Assembly: GCF_030848805.1 (NCBI RefSeq)
Contig: NC_092362.1
Span: 21,304,084-21,368,083, forward strand
Length of the DNA stretch: 64,000 bases
Direction: 5' to 3'
Source of the DNA: Temnothorax longispinosus
Lineage: Eukaryota > Arthropoda > Insecta > Hymenoptera > Formicidae
The translations under genes were made by a program, and so were the position numbers. Positions 38,314-52,700 of the stretch are shown here, piece by piece (the first letter of the stretch is position 1; the number at the start of each line of letters is the position of its first letter). The notes below the pieces were generated by a model, which had not been told where the DNA came from, made no database searches, and saw only the letters and a program-made list of their open reading frames with translations.

Positions 38314-40600
38314 TCAATTTCATGACCTTTCGGTTGCGAGTCTGTGGTTCTTCGAAGTTCTAAGGAGACACGGTCTCAAAAATATATATTATCGCTCACG
38401 CCCCGGGTTTCCGCTAGGATCTTTCATGTAAATACTTAAGGCGAGAGGTTCTTCTCTCCATGAAAGTGGTATAGAAGCTTCACAAGACCTATCTCGATAA
38501 CGGCATAATACTAGCGGTCACGAAGAGGCAATCGAAATGTCGACAAAATTGAATCGCTATAATTCAATATAATATGAGATTTATTTTTCTTGTATATTGA
38601 TTGTGGATATCATTAATGTTATTTTCAGTGCGGTATAGTAATTCGTAATTTATTTAAAGTACAGTTTTTTATTATTGCCGATGTAAAAATCAATTATAGA
38701 GAAACATGAAATAAAACATGAACTTGAGATATAATTCTTTATAAATTAATTAATTTACGCGTCACATTATTAGAGTGATTGTTTAAGAATATGCCTTTAA
38801 ACTGCATAGAAACCTCTTTGATCTTAATGTGGCAATAATACATGCTAGAATACATATTAGAAAATACACTTTTAATTCTGTTTAAAGAAAATTATTTTTC
38901 AGTTTCGCAAGTGCGAGCTTGAATAAGAAATAAAAAGTACGTTAAGAATACATTAAGTGTATTAAAAGGCTTTTTCAGTACAAAGTGTCAGAATAGAAGT
39001 CCCGTCGCGTAGTGCCTTTGTTCTTTGCTATGTAATAATCGACTCACCATGGTACTATTTGAGAGATCCTTTTAGTACGTACTTCTTTCGCATCGTCATG
39101 TACGTCCAATAAGCACTTTAGATATCGAAGATTTCATATGGTGCGCCGCTCTCTCTCTCTCGCGTGACTGGCAAGCGCGCATCGTCAACAATACTCCGTG
39201 CATGAAATCTGAATGGTATCTATATGATAGGGGATTGTAACACAAAACCCTCTTGGCTTTGGTGTCTCTAGGGTGGATTATATACCGGATGCGTCTCCAT
39301 AATCGGCTTCCACAATACACGTCTGTCATCCCCCCGTTGGGTGCGCGTTCGCGACAAGGGTCGACGAGGACCATCGTATAAACTTTTCGAAAGGGTTTTG
39401 TCTTATGGCGCACAAAACATTCGAGTGCCTCTTGTATCTTTGACCGAGAAGGCGGACTCGCGCGATTCATGATAACGGTTTACCGTGTCGGATGAGCCAC
39501 TACTGTCATATCATAAAGAGAGTATAATAGCGAAGAAATAAATGAATTGGTTATCACTAATCGTGCGAAGATGCTCGTTAAAGTGTCACTTATTTTAAAA
39601 AATTACACGATGAAATTGTGTTAACTTTAAACAATTTTATATGAAATTTAATTATTTTTTAAAACGTGATCTTGAGACTGTCTTTTTGATTGTTTATCTT
39701 ATTAGTTCTTTTTGTCGTTAATTTTCCAATTATTTTTTTTAATAATATGGAGCGCCGAAGGAATTTTTTTAAAAAGAAGCGCCCTAGAGAGAGATAAATG
39801 TTCTGAAAGTGAAACACGCAATTTGTGTATCTTCGCAGGACCGGGATGCATTATTACTGCCCACTTTGATACCCCAACGGAGCGCGGTCTAAACGAAATT
39901 TGCGATGTCCTGAATGCCTGCCGAACGCAAAGCAATGTCCGTCGAGAGCACAAAGTGAGAGAGTTGTGCACGATAATAGTAATTTTGCTATGATCGTCCG
40001 TTATAAACTACATTTTGCTATCTAGATCCACAAGGAAAACGCGAGAATCGCAGCTCCCATGGGATGTCTCTGAATTGGTTGCTTGAACGTCCGTCATATA
40101 ACGAGCATCTTTTATTGCGATAAAACTGACTCATATCATTTACCACGTCGTCACGTGTGAACTATACGTCAGTCCGTAAATTGATATAAGAACATGTATA
40201 ACCGTACGATATGAAAGCCCCTTTATTGTCCCATTCTCATCCCTATGACGTTCATACGTCTTTCTTCATACCGCTCGCGCACAAGGAGAATTTTGCTAGT
40301 ATGGCACCAGAATGAGAACATTCTCCTTAATACCTTCTTCCCCTTCATAGCTACTTGGAGCTCGGTCTATTATCGAATTTCCGTATAATAACGAGCTCAT
40401 TGTGCATAAAGAGATCGTAAAGAGGCGAATACAAAATATACATGAAAGGTATTACTTACATAATTCAATCTTTGAGGAACTCAATAATTATTATGTAACA
40501 CATTTTGCAAAGTAACTTGAAAAATTATCGGCGACATTGCCTATAATAACGAATAAATAATGAAAAATGGTTTATTCAAGTTCTCTTATTTCTTTTTCAG

Positions 40601-40729
40601 ATGTCACCGTCCAAGAGATAGTCTCTTTTCTTGGAGTTCAGGCTTCGATAATTTCACGGGATTTGTCAACTGGGGCTTCTTACTGCTAGGTATCGGTGGT
40701 ATCCGGTTACTGCTTGAAAATTTCATAAA
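40601..40729 (+). CDS. DGAT1: DGAT1, coding exon 2 (conserved pre-membrane motif and first transmembrane helix)
   Basis: After joining to exon 1, the exon encodes residues 41 (split codon) to 84. CHRPRDSLFSWSSGF is the DGAT1 signature just before the membrane (human DGAT1 has the equivalent CHR..DSLFS..SGF). Residues 61-83 form the first membrane helix, ending in the conserved Leu-Leu-Leu-Glu-Asn-Phe-Ile-Lys. DGAT1 transfers a fatty acyl group from acyl-CoA to diacylglycerol in the ER membrane, the last step of triacylglycerol synthesis. The acceptor is strongly pyrimidine-rich and the donor is GTGAGT after AA (phase 2), which pairs exactly with exon 3. Confidence 0.95.
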
Positions 40730-43700
40730 GTGAGTATCTTGAATTGTCGATAATATTCCGTTATCTAACAAATGTGGCCGATTTCATCGGGTCATAGTCC
40801 AATTTGTCAGTAATAAACGCTCTGATTGCTAGAAAATTATGGTACACAATAATATCAACTAATCAATCAACGGAAATTATGCTAATCGTTTTTGTTGGCA
40901 TAATAAAATTGAATCATTATCTGAACTAATAATTAATTTTATTTTCTACGCAGTAAAAATATATAAACTATATATTTTACTATATAAAATATATAAACAA
41001 TGATGAATTAAAAAATTATCTTTGTAGTAATAAGATATCACAAAACGTTTTAAATTCTAAGGGGATATTTTTCTAATTCTTGAAGATACCTCAGTAAAGA
41101 AATCTTTGATCACTCGCATTTGAAATCGAGGGTGAATTTCGAGAAAGAAAATCTGAATAAGAAACTAAACGTTGAGCCGATTAAATTGAATCTGTCAATT
41201 CTAATAAAAATTGATTAATTGTTATTTTTCTTTTTTTTCTCTCTCGAATGTTTGTTGCACTATTGCTCACAGAAATGTATAGTAGTATATGATACGTAAA
41301 TATATGTGAGTGTCCATAATGTATTGAATTCGAATCTATGAGTTCGCTATGTTTAAGTGACTGTATGGATCGATCAATCATTTTCATGAATAAAAAAAGG
41401 GGAAGTTTTGACAAGCAATAGCGTCATCAAGTTGTTACTGACTCACCGAAATTAGAAGAGAGTGTCTTTGCGTGGGTTGGCAATCAATGGGAATACGATA
41501 GGGGAACAAGAGGCGATCAGAAGTGCCTCTATCAATTTGATGGATATGCTATCGTAGCGATTGACAGGGTACGACAAAAAGAATCGATTGCCAGCAGGCA
41601 AGCTGACAAAATTGAGTTTGTAGCTGTAACTATTTCAGCGCGATTACTCGCTGTTCTTTAGGGATGGCTATAGCTCGGGTAAGTGGATGTTATTTGGAGC
41701 CTGCTCGGCAAACGTTGTTGGAACACCGTGACAGATTGTCAACCGGTAAGGTTGCATGATGTTTTGGTGCACTCATATTTCAGAACGCTCTACAGATGGA
41801 AACAAATATGATACCTTTATAAACCGACCGCACTGTTATTGTTACGATGGCGTATGTATGAGTATGTCATTCGATATTGAATTTAGTAAGATTCGTAATA
41901 AGAAGAAAGATAATGAGAAGAGAAATGGCACAGCAGAAGATCGAAATATTGCCTGTCAGATTGTTAAGCTTGCGACGAGATTCAAAGTTATATATTTTTT
42001 ACTTAATAAGATGTCGTATAATATTGAAAGATTCATTTATAAAATGAACTACAAGCTACAAGCTATAGCAGTCTCGTGAATAGAGTTTAAATTGAATATA
42101 AATTATTACGCCTGTATCGAGCGAGATAATCTATGCTTATCATTGTGATAATTTAATTTATTCCGGCGCTCGTGAAAATTTATGTACTTTTTAGTATAAC
42201 GAATCATTCGATTGACTTATCAGCCGTCGCAGGTCGTTAGGTGATGCGCTGCCGGTGAAAGGAAGAAAGAGGAGTACGAGTAATAGCAAATTAATTTATG
42301 GATAGCAGGATGGAGCGGAACTGACCGTTCCTTGCCCTTTCCAATCGAATTAGTCGTCGTCTGCAGCGATGGCCACGAACTAGTACTCACGAATCCAAAT
42401 CAAACAACTGAAACTTGAACATTTCTTGTATTTTATTCGTAAAACTGCATTTCTTGACACAGAATATGAACGTAGATATCTAGATTGTATACAAATAATA
42501 ATTAATCCGCGCACATTAAAATAAGTTGAACCAGGCTCGCATTCTCAGAGCTAATCATTTTCTTATGCGTATTGACGCTGTTGCTAGGACGCGCGACGCT
42601 TTCTCCTCGCAGGATATTGTCCTCAGAGGAGTAAGTTAGTTGCCTTCTTCTTCTGAAGACAAGAGAGAAGCGTAAGCGTTGTCCATGAATAATTTCAACG
42701 AGATTTTTATCGCTGTTGTAAACTCTCGGCCTCGCGTCCGGTCGCTCCCGGGGGCGCGTAACAGAAATTTATCACGCTCGTTAAGCGTGGAAAAACTTTC
42801 GAGCGAACTTTTGCGACGTAATTGCTCGAGGTGGCCCCGACACGCTTCATACAAGCCTGAAACAGGCGCAGCTATGAACGGTCCTAAGCGATTATGCTCG
42901 AACTAAAAGCATTTTAGCATTCGATTGATGCCTTCAATTTTCTATCCAGACATCCGATTTCATAATAGGCAATACCTAACAATATTATGCAATACGATTT
43001 ATATACGCAATGGATAAGCATGTATACTTTTTAAAGTGATTAGTTTAATAAAATGTTTATTAAACATTATTAAGTTTGTAGAAATTATTAGATGCGTAGT
43101 TTAGACAGATATCGGACAGATTAGCGTGACGTACATATCCGATAATAACAGATATATATGTCTGTCGCGTTTCATCGCGCTCTATGTGACGTAACGTTCA
43201 ATCGGCCATATAATTTCGCGTATACAATCGCGTCACCGCTTAATTAACTTATCGGCACTTCCGAATGAACACTTCGAAGAAATTGTAACCATTTAATACA
43301 GTCCGCGTCCTCGACTGATTCGTTTCAACCGGTAAAAACTTTTCCAGACTTGATTCGCGAAGAACAAGAGCAAGCAGCAGCCGAATCGCGAGGATGAGGT
43401 TGTCGACACGATTTTGCTGGGATCGAGATTAATCGATGGGACGAGGGTGGGAAAGAGAAAAGGGTAGATTGGCGACTGAAAAAAAGCACGTCGGTAAGAA
43501 AACGGGTAGATGCTTCTCTGCGAAGTGAAAAAAGGCAGCGAGAGAGCTCAATTAATCGAACTCTCGACGAAAGACCCTCGCTATCGATAAAAGTCCGCGG
43601 AGGTGGGTAAAGGAAGTTACTGAAGTTTCTCCTTCCTTGTCTTTCGTAGCTACGTGAATTGTTCGTAAAACTTTCAGAGATTCGCCATGCAATCATAATT

Positions 43701-46700
43701 TATGCATTTGGAGATATGAATGTGCGTTTATTTCAAGACACGCGATTTCGTCGATTATTTTTTTCTCATTTTACGATTTATTTTTAGTGTAAATGTCTGC
43801 AGAAATGATTAAACAATTAAATCTATGATAGTTTGATGATAAATTACTGCTTCTTCGCGGTTATAAACGGATCAACAAGTAAAAAAATGCCATGGATAAG
43901 ATAAATAAGAAAAGTGAGACAATTAGTTTATTCCTGTCACAGATTTTCGACATCATGTATTTTTAGATACATTCTTAGAAAAGGTATTATCTATTTTAAA
44001 TAAAAATCTTTAGAAAAAAATTGAAATTTTTAGAACGAAAATTGAAATTACGAATTCTTTATGTTTAATACAAATTTATTTAATGTAAAAGTATATAAAT
44101 TAGTATATTCTCTCACGTATAATCAAATTTTCCCGATATACTAAGAATAAAGAATAATATTGTTGAATTTTAGTCATGACCTCAGTCATATTTATAGCAT
44201 ATTTATAGCACACATTAAAAATTGATCTGGTCTTATGGATATGACATTGTCTCAGTAATGATTATTTCCATCGTGTCCTACTTTATCAGCCATTTTCGCA
44301 AAGACTTTTGCATCGTGTCAGAACATAAAACTCGTTTATTGTTCATCCGGATTATAAATTCTGCAGTTCGATATCTATTATAGCGCAGAAAGAAACTAAT
44401 GTCATTGGAAATTTGATAAGTCTCAATACCGGATATCGCTTTGTATATTGTGTATTTTACATTTCTTTAGATAGATCGGTATTGAGCAGAGAATAGCAAG
44501 ATGCAAAGTGAAAAGATATATTGATTTGTAAGAAAATGATAGAGATGCTATATAAATGAAAATGGATTTATTATAAATGTATGCCATATTGAAATCACTA
44601 AAAATGCTACATTTTATATAAGTATTTACCAACAAAAAATTTTATGCGGAATATATAAATCGACATTATATATTATACAATGAATTTTAGAAGGGATCGT
44701 TAATAAGCCGTGGTGTATTTTATCTAGATAAATATCAAAATAAATTTTAACCAACGCGCGTTCACGACCCCTCCAATTCGCCTTGAAAACAATCCATCTC
44801 GCCTCACCGAGCCAATCCGACACTTCAAAACGAGCCTTCAGGCCCTGCCATTAATTTCACAGAAGAAGAATCATCCTCGGCGTTCTTTACAATCATAAAA
44901 GTGAAGAAGACGTCTCGTTTCGCGCGTTATTAATATTTAATGCGAATCGTTCGCGCGTTCACATTTTCATTCCGGCCCGTCCCATATTGGCGCCATAACT
45001 CTTCCAATCTGGACCTCCGCGCGCTCTCGCACCCACCGTGGAGTCGCCCCCCCCCTCCCAGGACCCCGACGTTTCCCTCTCACCACGTTCGACGTGAAAT
45101 TGGGGATTTTATCGTGACGCTGTATTAACGAACTCCGGCGGACGAAGAACGAGCGTGGATTTAACGGGCGGATCAAGACGGCTATTCCCGCCGGGGAAGA
45201 AATTTAATATCGTTTCTGCTCACGTCTCGAAGCGATGAGTTTCGATAAGTGCGATATCCCCTTAACTTTCGAGCACTCGAAAAATGTTTTATGAGACTCA
45301 TCCACCGTGTGTACACGCGTATCGACGCCGGATCGGTTTAATCATCGACATTGAACGATTGTTTCCTTTCTTGTCTATATAAATCTTTCTACGTCGTTGA
45401 AATGAATATTTCGAACACGAATGAATTACTGGATAGTCTTTCTTTGACGTTGGCTTCTTTTCATTTGCTACTTTGTTATTAAAATGTAATAAAAAATGCA
45501 AAGTTTTGTCTTTCTAAACATTTGGGCACAATGTTGCATTTCCTATTACTATTTGACTTTTGGATAGATTGATTTGACAATAAAATAAAATTACACTTGG
45601 CGCGATTACACTGTCGCGTCTCTTGATAATTGATTAGATTGATTAATTTTCTATTATTAAATTAATTTTTTTCCGTGCATTATTTATGATCATACATACA
45701 AAGCGATAGGCCTTTGATTGACTTAAACATTGCTATATATCAAAACTGGGGTTTGCATTATTTATGTTGTATATTGCATTATTAATGTGTGTATCGACAT
45801 ATGTGAAGATATTTTCATAAATTATCACCGATCGGCTGTCACACGGCGCGTTGCACCAATTAATTATGAACAAGAATCATATTTTTTCCACGCTATTGTC
45901 CAATTACCGTAACTGCGTCAACATGACCGATATAGCGTTTCCGCGGAGAACTAGGTCGATGTGTATGTGTGTGTGTGTGTGGGTGTGATTGCGTCCCAAT
46001 AAATATTGTCTATCTGAAACAACGCGCCGACTTTGAATTCTTTAATTACTCGACACATAAGCCTCGTTTATCATCGTTAACGGGCATGTACGACCTGAAG
46101 CCATTAGTGTGCAGTGCCTTTTTTCGGCCGGTACACCTAACCTCGTGCGTCCCGCGAGAAAATAATGTTCTCGATGGCTTAGATCGATACCATCGTAAAT
46201 TGCGTTTTCAGGCTAATATAACGATAAGACACATTACAACGTATTTTTATGGATGTAACAGTGATAATCTGATAATAGTCGTCGAATGCAATTTGTCTAC
46301 TTCGAAATAAATGAGAGAGTAATTTTCAGCCCGCACGTTACAAATTATCGTACGTTACACAAATTATCTTTACTTGTTATAATTTTAACTTTATCGCATT
46401 CGTATTTATGAACAAAACATGAGTTAAATTTATGCAAATCCTATTTGCATATTTTGTACAGCTTTTGTAATCAATATAGCTTTTTATAGTATGGACAAAC
46501 ATAACTTAATCGAATATCGCAGTTTAGCATATCCCATTTGTTTATTATGTTATCAGACGCGTTCCATTTCTGCATAACTCCGTTTGATTTACGTGCAAAA
46601 ATTAATGATTCGTATGCGCGCAGAAAGTGCCATTTTACGAAATTGCCAATAAATAATCCGGCACGATTTAGTCGGCAGGCATCGTTTATAATATTTTCCG

Positions 46701-47428
46701 ACGTGCGCCATCAAAATAAATCACAGATTCACATCAAGATCACAGTCAATCATCATGGGACAGACGTTTCCTGCATTTCCATTGAGTCGACTTTCTAGGG
46801 AAATCGTTTTATTTCCCAGCATGAGCTTCCTCTTTGCCTGGCGTGGTGCGATGGGACAGTTATTATTTATCTCAGAACAAAGAACGCGGACCTGCTCCCT
46901 TTATTTTCTTTTGTTCCTGCTTGGAACCATCTCTGTGGAAGAGATCTTACCAGAGACAGACTATAATAATGTAGCATTTGCTTCTTCAGTTTGCATTACG
47001 CTTATAGTATACCAACCATGAAAAACTAAAGGTTATAATAGAAAACGTGCCGCGTGTTTTATCTTATATTTATCCTTTCTTATTTCTTGATTTTATTTCC
47101 CTTGTAACGCAACAAGATATATAACTGTGCATATCTTTTTAAATATAAATAAATCTATCAACTTTGATCTTATTTTGCACGCATAATATAAAATATATTA
47201 ATATAAATATGTATATTTCTATATGATATATCTATAATATATTTATATAATTTATTTCTTTTCACATGTATACCATTTGTATTGTTAGAATTAATGTTAT
47301 GTCAGTCTTGTCATATATTATTTAATTGTAAATTATTGCTGTTTGTAAGGAAATATTTATTGAAAATTATTTAAATATTCGAAATTAATTGAGAAAAATT
47401 AAATATTTCTTTTTACTTTATATTACAG
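40730..47428 (+). other. DGAT1: DGAT1 intron 2 (6,699 bp)
   Basis: It runs from a GTGAGT donor to the acceptor TTTACTTTATATTACAG. The sequence is largely AT-rich, with a GT-rich simple repeat near 45964-45983 and CpG-rich patches at 42590-42900, 43320-43690 and 44940-45180. A 79-codon stop-free plus-strand frame without a start codon lies at 41422-41661. No RNA gene or transposon was recognised. Confidence 0.85.
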
Positions 47429-47526
47429 ATATGGAATCAGAGTGGATCCCTGGCAATGGTTTCTCTTCCTTAGCGGCAAAGACGAGAATGGCGGCGAAGA
47501 ATATCCGTCATTGCTGCTGATCTGCT
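47429..47526 (+). CDS. DGAT1: DGAT1, coding exon 3 (loop after the first helix)
   Basis: It completes Lys84 and encodes residues 85-116, plus the first base of codon 117. The join gives LLLENFIKYGIRVDPWQW, matching the family motif in which the first helix is followed by Lys-Tyr-Gly-Ile-x-Val-Asp-Pro. Next comes a short polar loop with Lys-Asp-Glu-Asn-Gly-Gly-Glu-Glu, then Tyr-Pro-Ser-Leu-Leu-Leu-Ile-Cys at the start of the second membrane segment. The donor GTGAGT leaves phase 1, which is matched by exon 4. Compared with human DGAT1 the polar loop sequence differs, as is common in insects. Confidence 0.95.
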
Positions 47527-49689
47527 GTGAGTGAAACTGCTGATATGTCATTTTATATTTGTTTAACGGAAACAGAGCTGTCAATGCATGGCCTCGATTA
47601 CAAAGTGATCGACATTTATTATAAGTCTATGTCAATATCAACGAAAGTATGTCAATCGGAAAAATATTGACATATTAAGGGATATCCCTTACTATTTAAA
47701 GTGACTTTTATCTGTCAATTAGTTTTTTAAATTCTACTGCTTTCATATAGAATATTTTAACGCCAAAAATTATTTATCGGATCATTAAAAATGTACCAAA
47801 TAGAAAATTAATTTGACTAACATAGTTACTAACAAAGTTACAAAGTAACAGTAAGGTTGCAGAAACAAAAAGTTATTTAGATTAAATATTAGGAAAATGA
47901 TTAAATTGCGTAAGACAAATTCGTATTATTTACGATGCGATATCTATTCATTGAACATTTAAAATAAAAAGCCGACGAGCTCGCAATCACTTTTCGCTGT
48001 GGAAATCTATAAAATCGAGCTGCATCGGCGAGAGAAGGAAAGCTATGCCGGACTCTAAATTCCGCTTTTATTGTCGCGGGTCGCGGTCGGTCCACGTTGA
48101 TTCTCTATAGTATCCGTGATAATTCAGTTTCACCATTTCCCGGTTGACATGTTTTTTTTATTCACCTGTATGTAATGTGAATATCCGTCGATATCCGCGC
48201 TTCTGAGCACAGCTGCAATGACGCATATAACTTTACCCCTGAAGATAATGGATGAAAGAAACTGGATTGAGACTGGAACAGTGCGAGCCTATCAAAAATA
48301 TTGAGAAAACGATGAATAACGCTTTGAGAATTTAAAGTCAAACTTTATCTTCTCTTTGACAGCCGACCATAGATAACGCTTAAGCAAAAGTATAAAAAGA
48401 ATAATAAAAAGGAATGGGGAGAATGCGCTAAAACCGTTCAGGGCGAAATGAAACGAAGAGTGCGCGGAGCAACGTCGGTGGTGCTGATATGAGATGGGAG
48501 GAAAAATGAAATCTGCTTCTGTCTGGCAACTCGGCTTTTGTTTTAATTATCTCGTTATGGATCGCGCATTGCAAAATTGCAAAAAGGTGGAAACAATTTG
48601 ACGGGGGTAATTTCCTATCTTCCTAGAATTTATCGATTCTGAATGTTTCTCTATATAGGTATTTATTTCAGTTGCTTATTTCAGGAACAGCATTTGAGCA
48701 TTTTTTCGACGATATAGTTTGCTTCTGTATCTCTATGCTGGAAAAACTAACAGGGATGAGCTTTAGTATTATTTTCGTAATTTATAATTTACTACGTGAT
48801 TTGTAATTTGTAGTATGCTTGTTAATGAAATTATCGTTTTACTCTAAAGATTTTAATATATTTCTATTTTGTTAAATATATATGTTAAATAATAGATTTT
48901 ATTTAATAACGTTAAGTAAATATAAATATATAAGAAAAATGTCCGAGAAACTAACATTTGTGCTAGCATTTAAATTTTATGATTCAGATCATTAGCAATA
49001 TCGCGCAGCACCCGGTAAAATTCAAGCTTGTGAGATTTTGCGATGTAATGTTTTTAGCCTAGACTTTTAAAGTGGGTTGAAATTCAACGGGTCTCGCGTG
49101 AAACATAAATTTTAAAGCATGCAAGGCATCGTTCCTTTAAATAGCGAACATATTCCTCGCGTATTGTCCCCTTAGTACCGCACAGTGCGCTCGCTTGTTG
49201 CTCCGAGGTTGCAACGCCATAACTTACATACGTGCAACAGTCGCGTACGTGTGCAATTTTAAATGCGGGTTGCACGCACAATGGTTGCAAATTAGCAGCC
49301 GCAACAGAAAGACTATGAAAAATTTCGAAATATTAATAATGCAATGTAGAGGAAGATTGTATAATTAATAACGCAAGTATCTTTCCCTTATTAAGAAACT
49401 GACATTTTTTAATACACTTAAAGAGTTATTTTACAAATCAAATAATTTCTCGTCATGATGTTACAACGTTAGAAATATAATATCTGATTTTCTATATATA
49501 TTCATATCCCTTTTTACGAGAAAATAATGCTTATAAAAATTGCATTATCTTCCTTTGATTCATCTTTAGATATGTTAAAATCAATTCTATTTGGAAGGAA
49601 TTATTTTTGCTCTTGATATCAGTCTAACAGGGATAATTTCGCGCAATTATTTTCCCAGCAGTTTCAATCCCCTGTGCAGATTGAACGCG

Positions 49690-49714
49690 GGCGGCTTACG
49701 TCGACTAAGCCGCC
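49690..49714. other. Perfect 9-bp-stem hairpin in DGAT1 intron 3
   Basis: GGCGGCTTA (49690-49698) and its exact reverse complement TAAGCCGCC (49706-49714) flank a 7-base loop CGTCGAC. The stem is GC-rich inside AT-rich intron sequence. No U-tract follows and it is not a bacterial-type terminator. Its role is unknown. Confidence 0.8.
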
Positions 49715-52700
49715 ATGGAGGGTTACATCATTTACACATAAGGGAACGTAATGCTCATGGGAAACTACGACTAATAGTTCCCGTATTTTAGAATCTGCGT
49801 CGAGCGCCGCGCCGTCGCTATTTCCAACGGGATGCTAAACTCGTTCCCTTTTTACTAACCTGGTCTTGCTACTGTCTGCCTTCCACGGGGCCTAGTATGG
49901 TGTATTTCGTTTCCCCTGTTCTACGTGATCCCTCGTATAATAATTTTCATAGCGAGTAAGTCAAAATTATTTTTTTAACACAAGATTTCTAGCTACTTTG
50001 GGTCGTTTAGTGATCAGAGTACTAATTATAGTTAACGTATCAGACATTCGGTGAGTTAAATTATTCCGGAGGAATATATTTTTGTTTCATTTGTATCTGT
50101 TCTACGGATCTATGCTTTGACATCATTAAAACTTAAATCGCGTTAACGGAAATGACGATACGGAAATGATGACCAATTGTTTTCAGTGAATGACTACAGA
50201 AAATGTCGGACACGAAAACACGTCGAATTGAAATTTTGTTGCGCATATTCCTCGACAATGTACATCAGAACATCGGATTAATAAAGCCATGCAGTTTATT
50301 AACGAAGAGTATCTCTCGAGGTATCTCTATTAGTTTACATATTTCTTTACCAGATGCAGTATTCATTTGTTTGATAGATATTTTACGATATATTACATAT
50401 TTAAAAAGATATTTAATATATACAACATGAAGATAAAGATAAACATAAAAAGCATTATTTACTTTATCGGAATTATTAATCCATCCGGTTATCTATTTCG
50501 CATTTCGTCTTTAATATACAATAATTATTAGAATTGGAATCGATTTGATTACAATCGAATTTCTTTATCGAAGATATAAAGTGAACTTCCGCAGTGATTA
50601 TTTATGCAGCCTCGATCCAATTTCCTGACGAATTATACAAGATGACGGATGCGGGTCACCTGCACTTATTCGAAATAGAAATGCCTTTTGATTTAATAAT
50701 GACATGGCGGTGAGCACGAGAATAGAGAATCAGAAAAAACCGGATAAATATACATCAGTTCAGTTTTCGCTTTTCGGGTTTTCGCCCCGTAGGGGTTTAC
50801 AGGACGAGGAAATGGATCTTTCCGGGGAACGTGTAGCGGCCGTCCGTTCGGCGGTTTTCCGGAAGTTCCGGGACGGGAAGTTCCAGGGTAACTTAAAGTT
50901 AACTGTAACTCAATGCTCGTAGCCCTCACGTTGCATAACGAGTCCGGGACTAAATGTGAAAGGGTATGGCCGGCCAGCTACCTCACCGACCATCTAGCCA
51001 ACCGCTATGATAGTTCACCGGCGAAAGGGCTTGTTCTCATAACGTTTGCAACATCGTCGGCGCCCCGCTTTAGTGTATCTTACTCTCTGTTCGCCGAGTG
51101 TTAAGACCGAATCCGGTGAGATTTGCATGCCGTGCCTGTGGATTTCGCGCGCCGAGCGCTAGGAACCACCACATCGCGGTAAAGCATTTAACGATGTCCA
51201 CTATAGTTGTCAATCCCCCTGTGGCGCTTGCTGTAATGGTATTCCGCGAAAGAGTCTACTGCTAGAATATGTGTAATGATCTCATCGCTCTTTAAATTAC
51301 GGCTATAATATATAGACATTATATTTTTCATATTGTATAAAACCGCATTAAATCGCTCGAGTATTATGTTATTCAGAAACTGCTATATTCGCGAAATGAA
51401 TATTTTATTTTTTTAGTTTTTTCTCGAATCAATTGGTTCACATGTCATTTTACGCAGACGGTTTTAAGCGGGTTTGCATTCAGCTTAATATTCAAAACAA
51501 TTATTACTTGTTCTTCATCGCCTATCCAAACCGCTATCAAAATTACACAAGCGTCGCGAATGAATTTCACAAAAGGTGAAATTTTAAAAGGAAAAGCGTG
51601 GCTGGAACCGGGCGCCGAAATGAGAGAATTCGCGCGATAGAGATCGTTTTCGCGTTAATTTCAAAAGGCGAGTTTCCGGGCCAAGTTTTCACGCCGGGTG
51701 TTATACGTTTCGCCGTTCGCGCTGGTCATTAAAGCGCAGAATGGGGAACGAAGGAACGGGTCGTCGTATGAATTACTTAATCCGCGCACGAGCAGCACGG
51801 CGTGCAAGTAATCGAATCAAATGCGAGATTGCCCTCGTGAAATCCCTCCGTACGCATTCGCTATCTGCGTATCCCCCCATTTATTGCCAATGCGTTCGGC
51901 CTAGCTAAACGTAGATTTACTATACAAGTGCGCATCGACCGAACAATTATGGGCTCTTTTTTACCTTTTTGCTCTGCTCTTTTGATTAGAGACCTCACGT
52001 GTATCATTATCTTTCTGCAAGATTGTCTTTCTCATTACAAAACTCAGCGAGAATAGGAAAGAAGCATCGACATAGAACGTATCACTATATATATAGTGTA
52101 TGCACAAAATATTTTTCTAGGAATTATTTGAGATTGAAAATTACGATAGATTCTGCATTATTATATAAGAAAAAAAGTTTATTAATTTATTGATTTATGA
52201 AAAGGAATCGAACAAGCGTACCTATCATTGATCAAAGAAATAATAAATAATTTTTGGATGTTATTGGAAGATCATTTAAAACATTGGAGACAGAAGTAGA
52301 TAGAGTATAAAAAATTCAACTTCCTGGAAATCTCTCGCAGAGAGACTGCGGATATAGCGAGAAGTAGATAAGATTCTATAATTTCTACTCCCAAATGAGA
52401 TTTTCTTCCACAGAAATTTCATGAAATAAGAATGTAAAAGATTGGAATAAAAATAAATATTAGAATTGCCCATTTCATTTTGGCACATTTATTACGTTGA
52501 TTACGTACAATTGTAGATTATTTAAAGACCTCGTTTAAAATAAAATACTGTCATAAGATATCAAGAAGATTACGAGTTTTTTTCATGACGATAATAAGAT
52601 TTAAAGGTAAAAGGTTCGAAAAATGTCATTCTGTGCCGCAATCGTTTCAGAATTGCGTTTATAAATCTCTTCTGTGTGTTGCCTGAAGACGTAAACAGGG

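Larger units (their letters stand above)
25274..40600 (+). other. DGAT1: DGAT1 intron 1 (15,327 bp)
   Basis: It runs from a GTGAGT donor to a strong acceptor TTATTTCTTTTTCAG. It contains a foldback repeat (27002-27354), CT, TA and GAAA simple repeats, a 14-base tandem repeat near 32 kb and a TTAA-flanked MITE (37639-38195). CpG-rich patches at 30170-30830, 31260-31760 and 35480-35950 give long frames on both strands. The longest is 228 codons on the minus strand at 30174-30860, with three long plus-strand frames over the same bases, and no domains are recognisable. A possible cryptic exon lies at 39839-39954. Confidence 0.85.
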
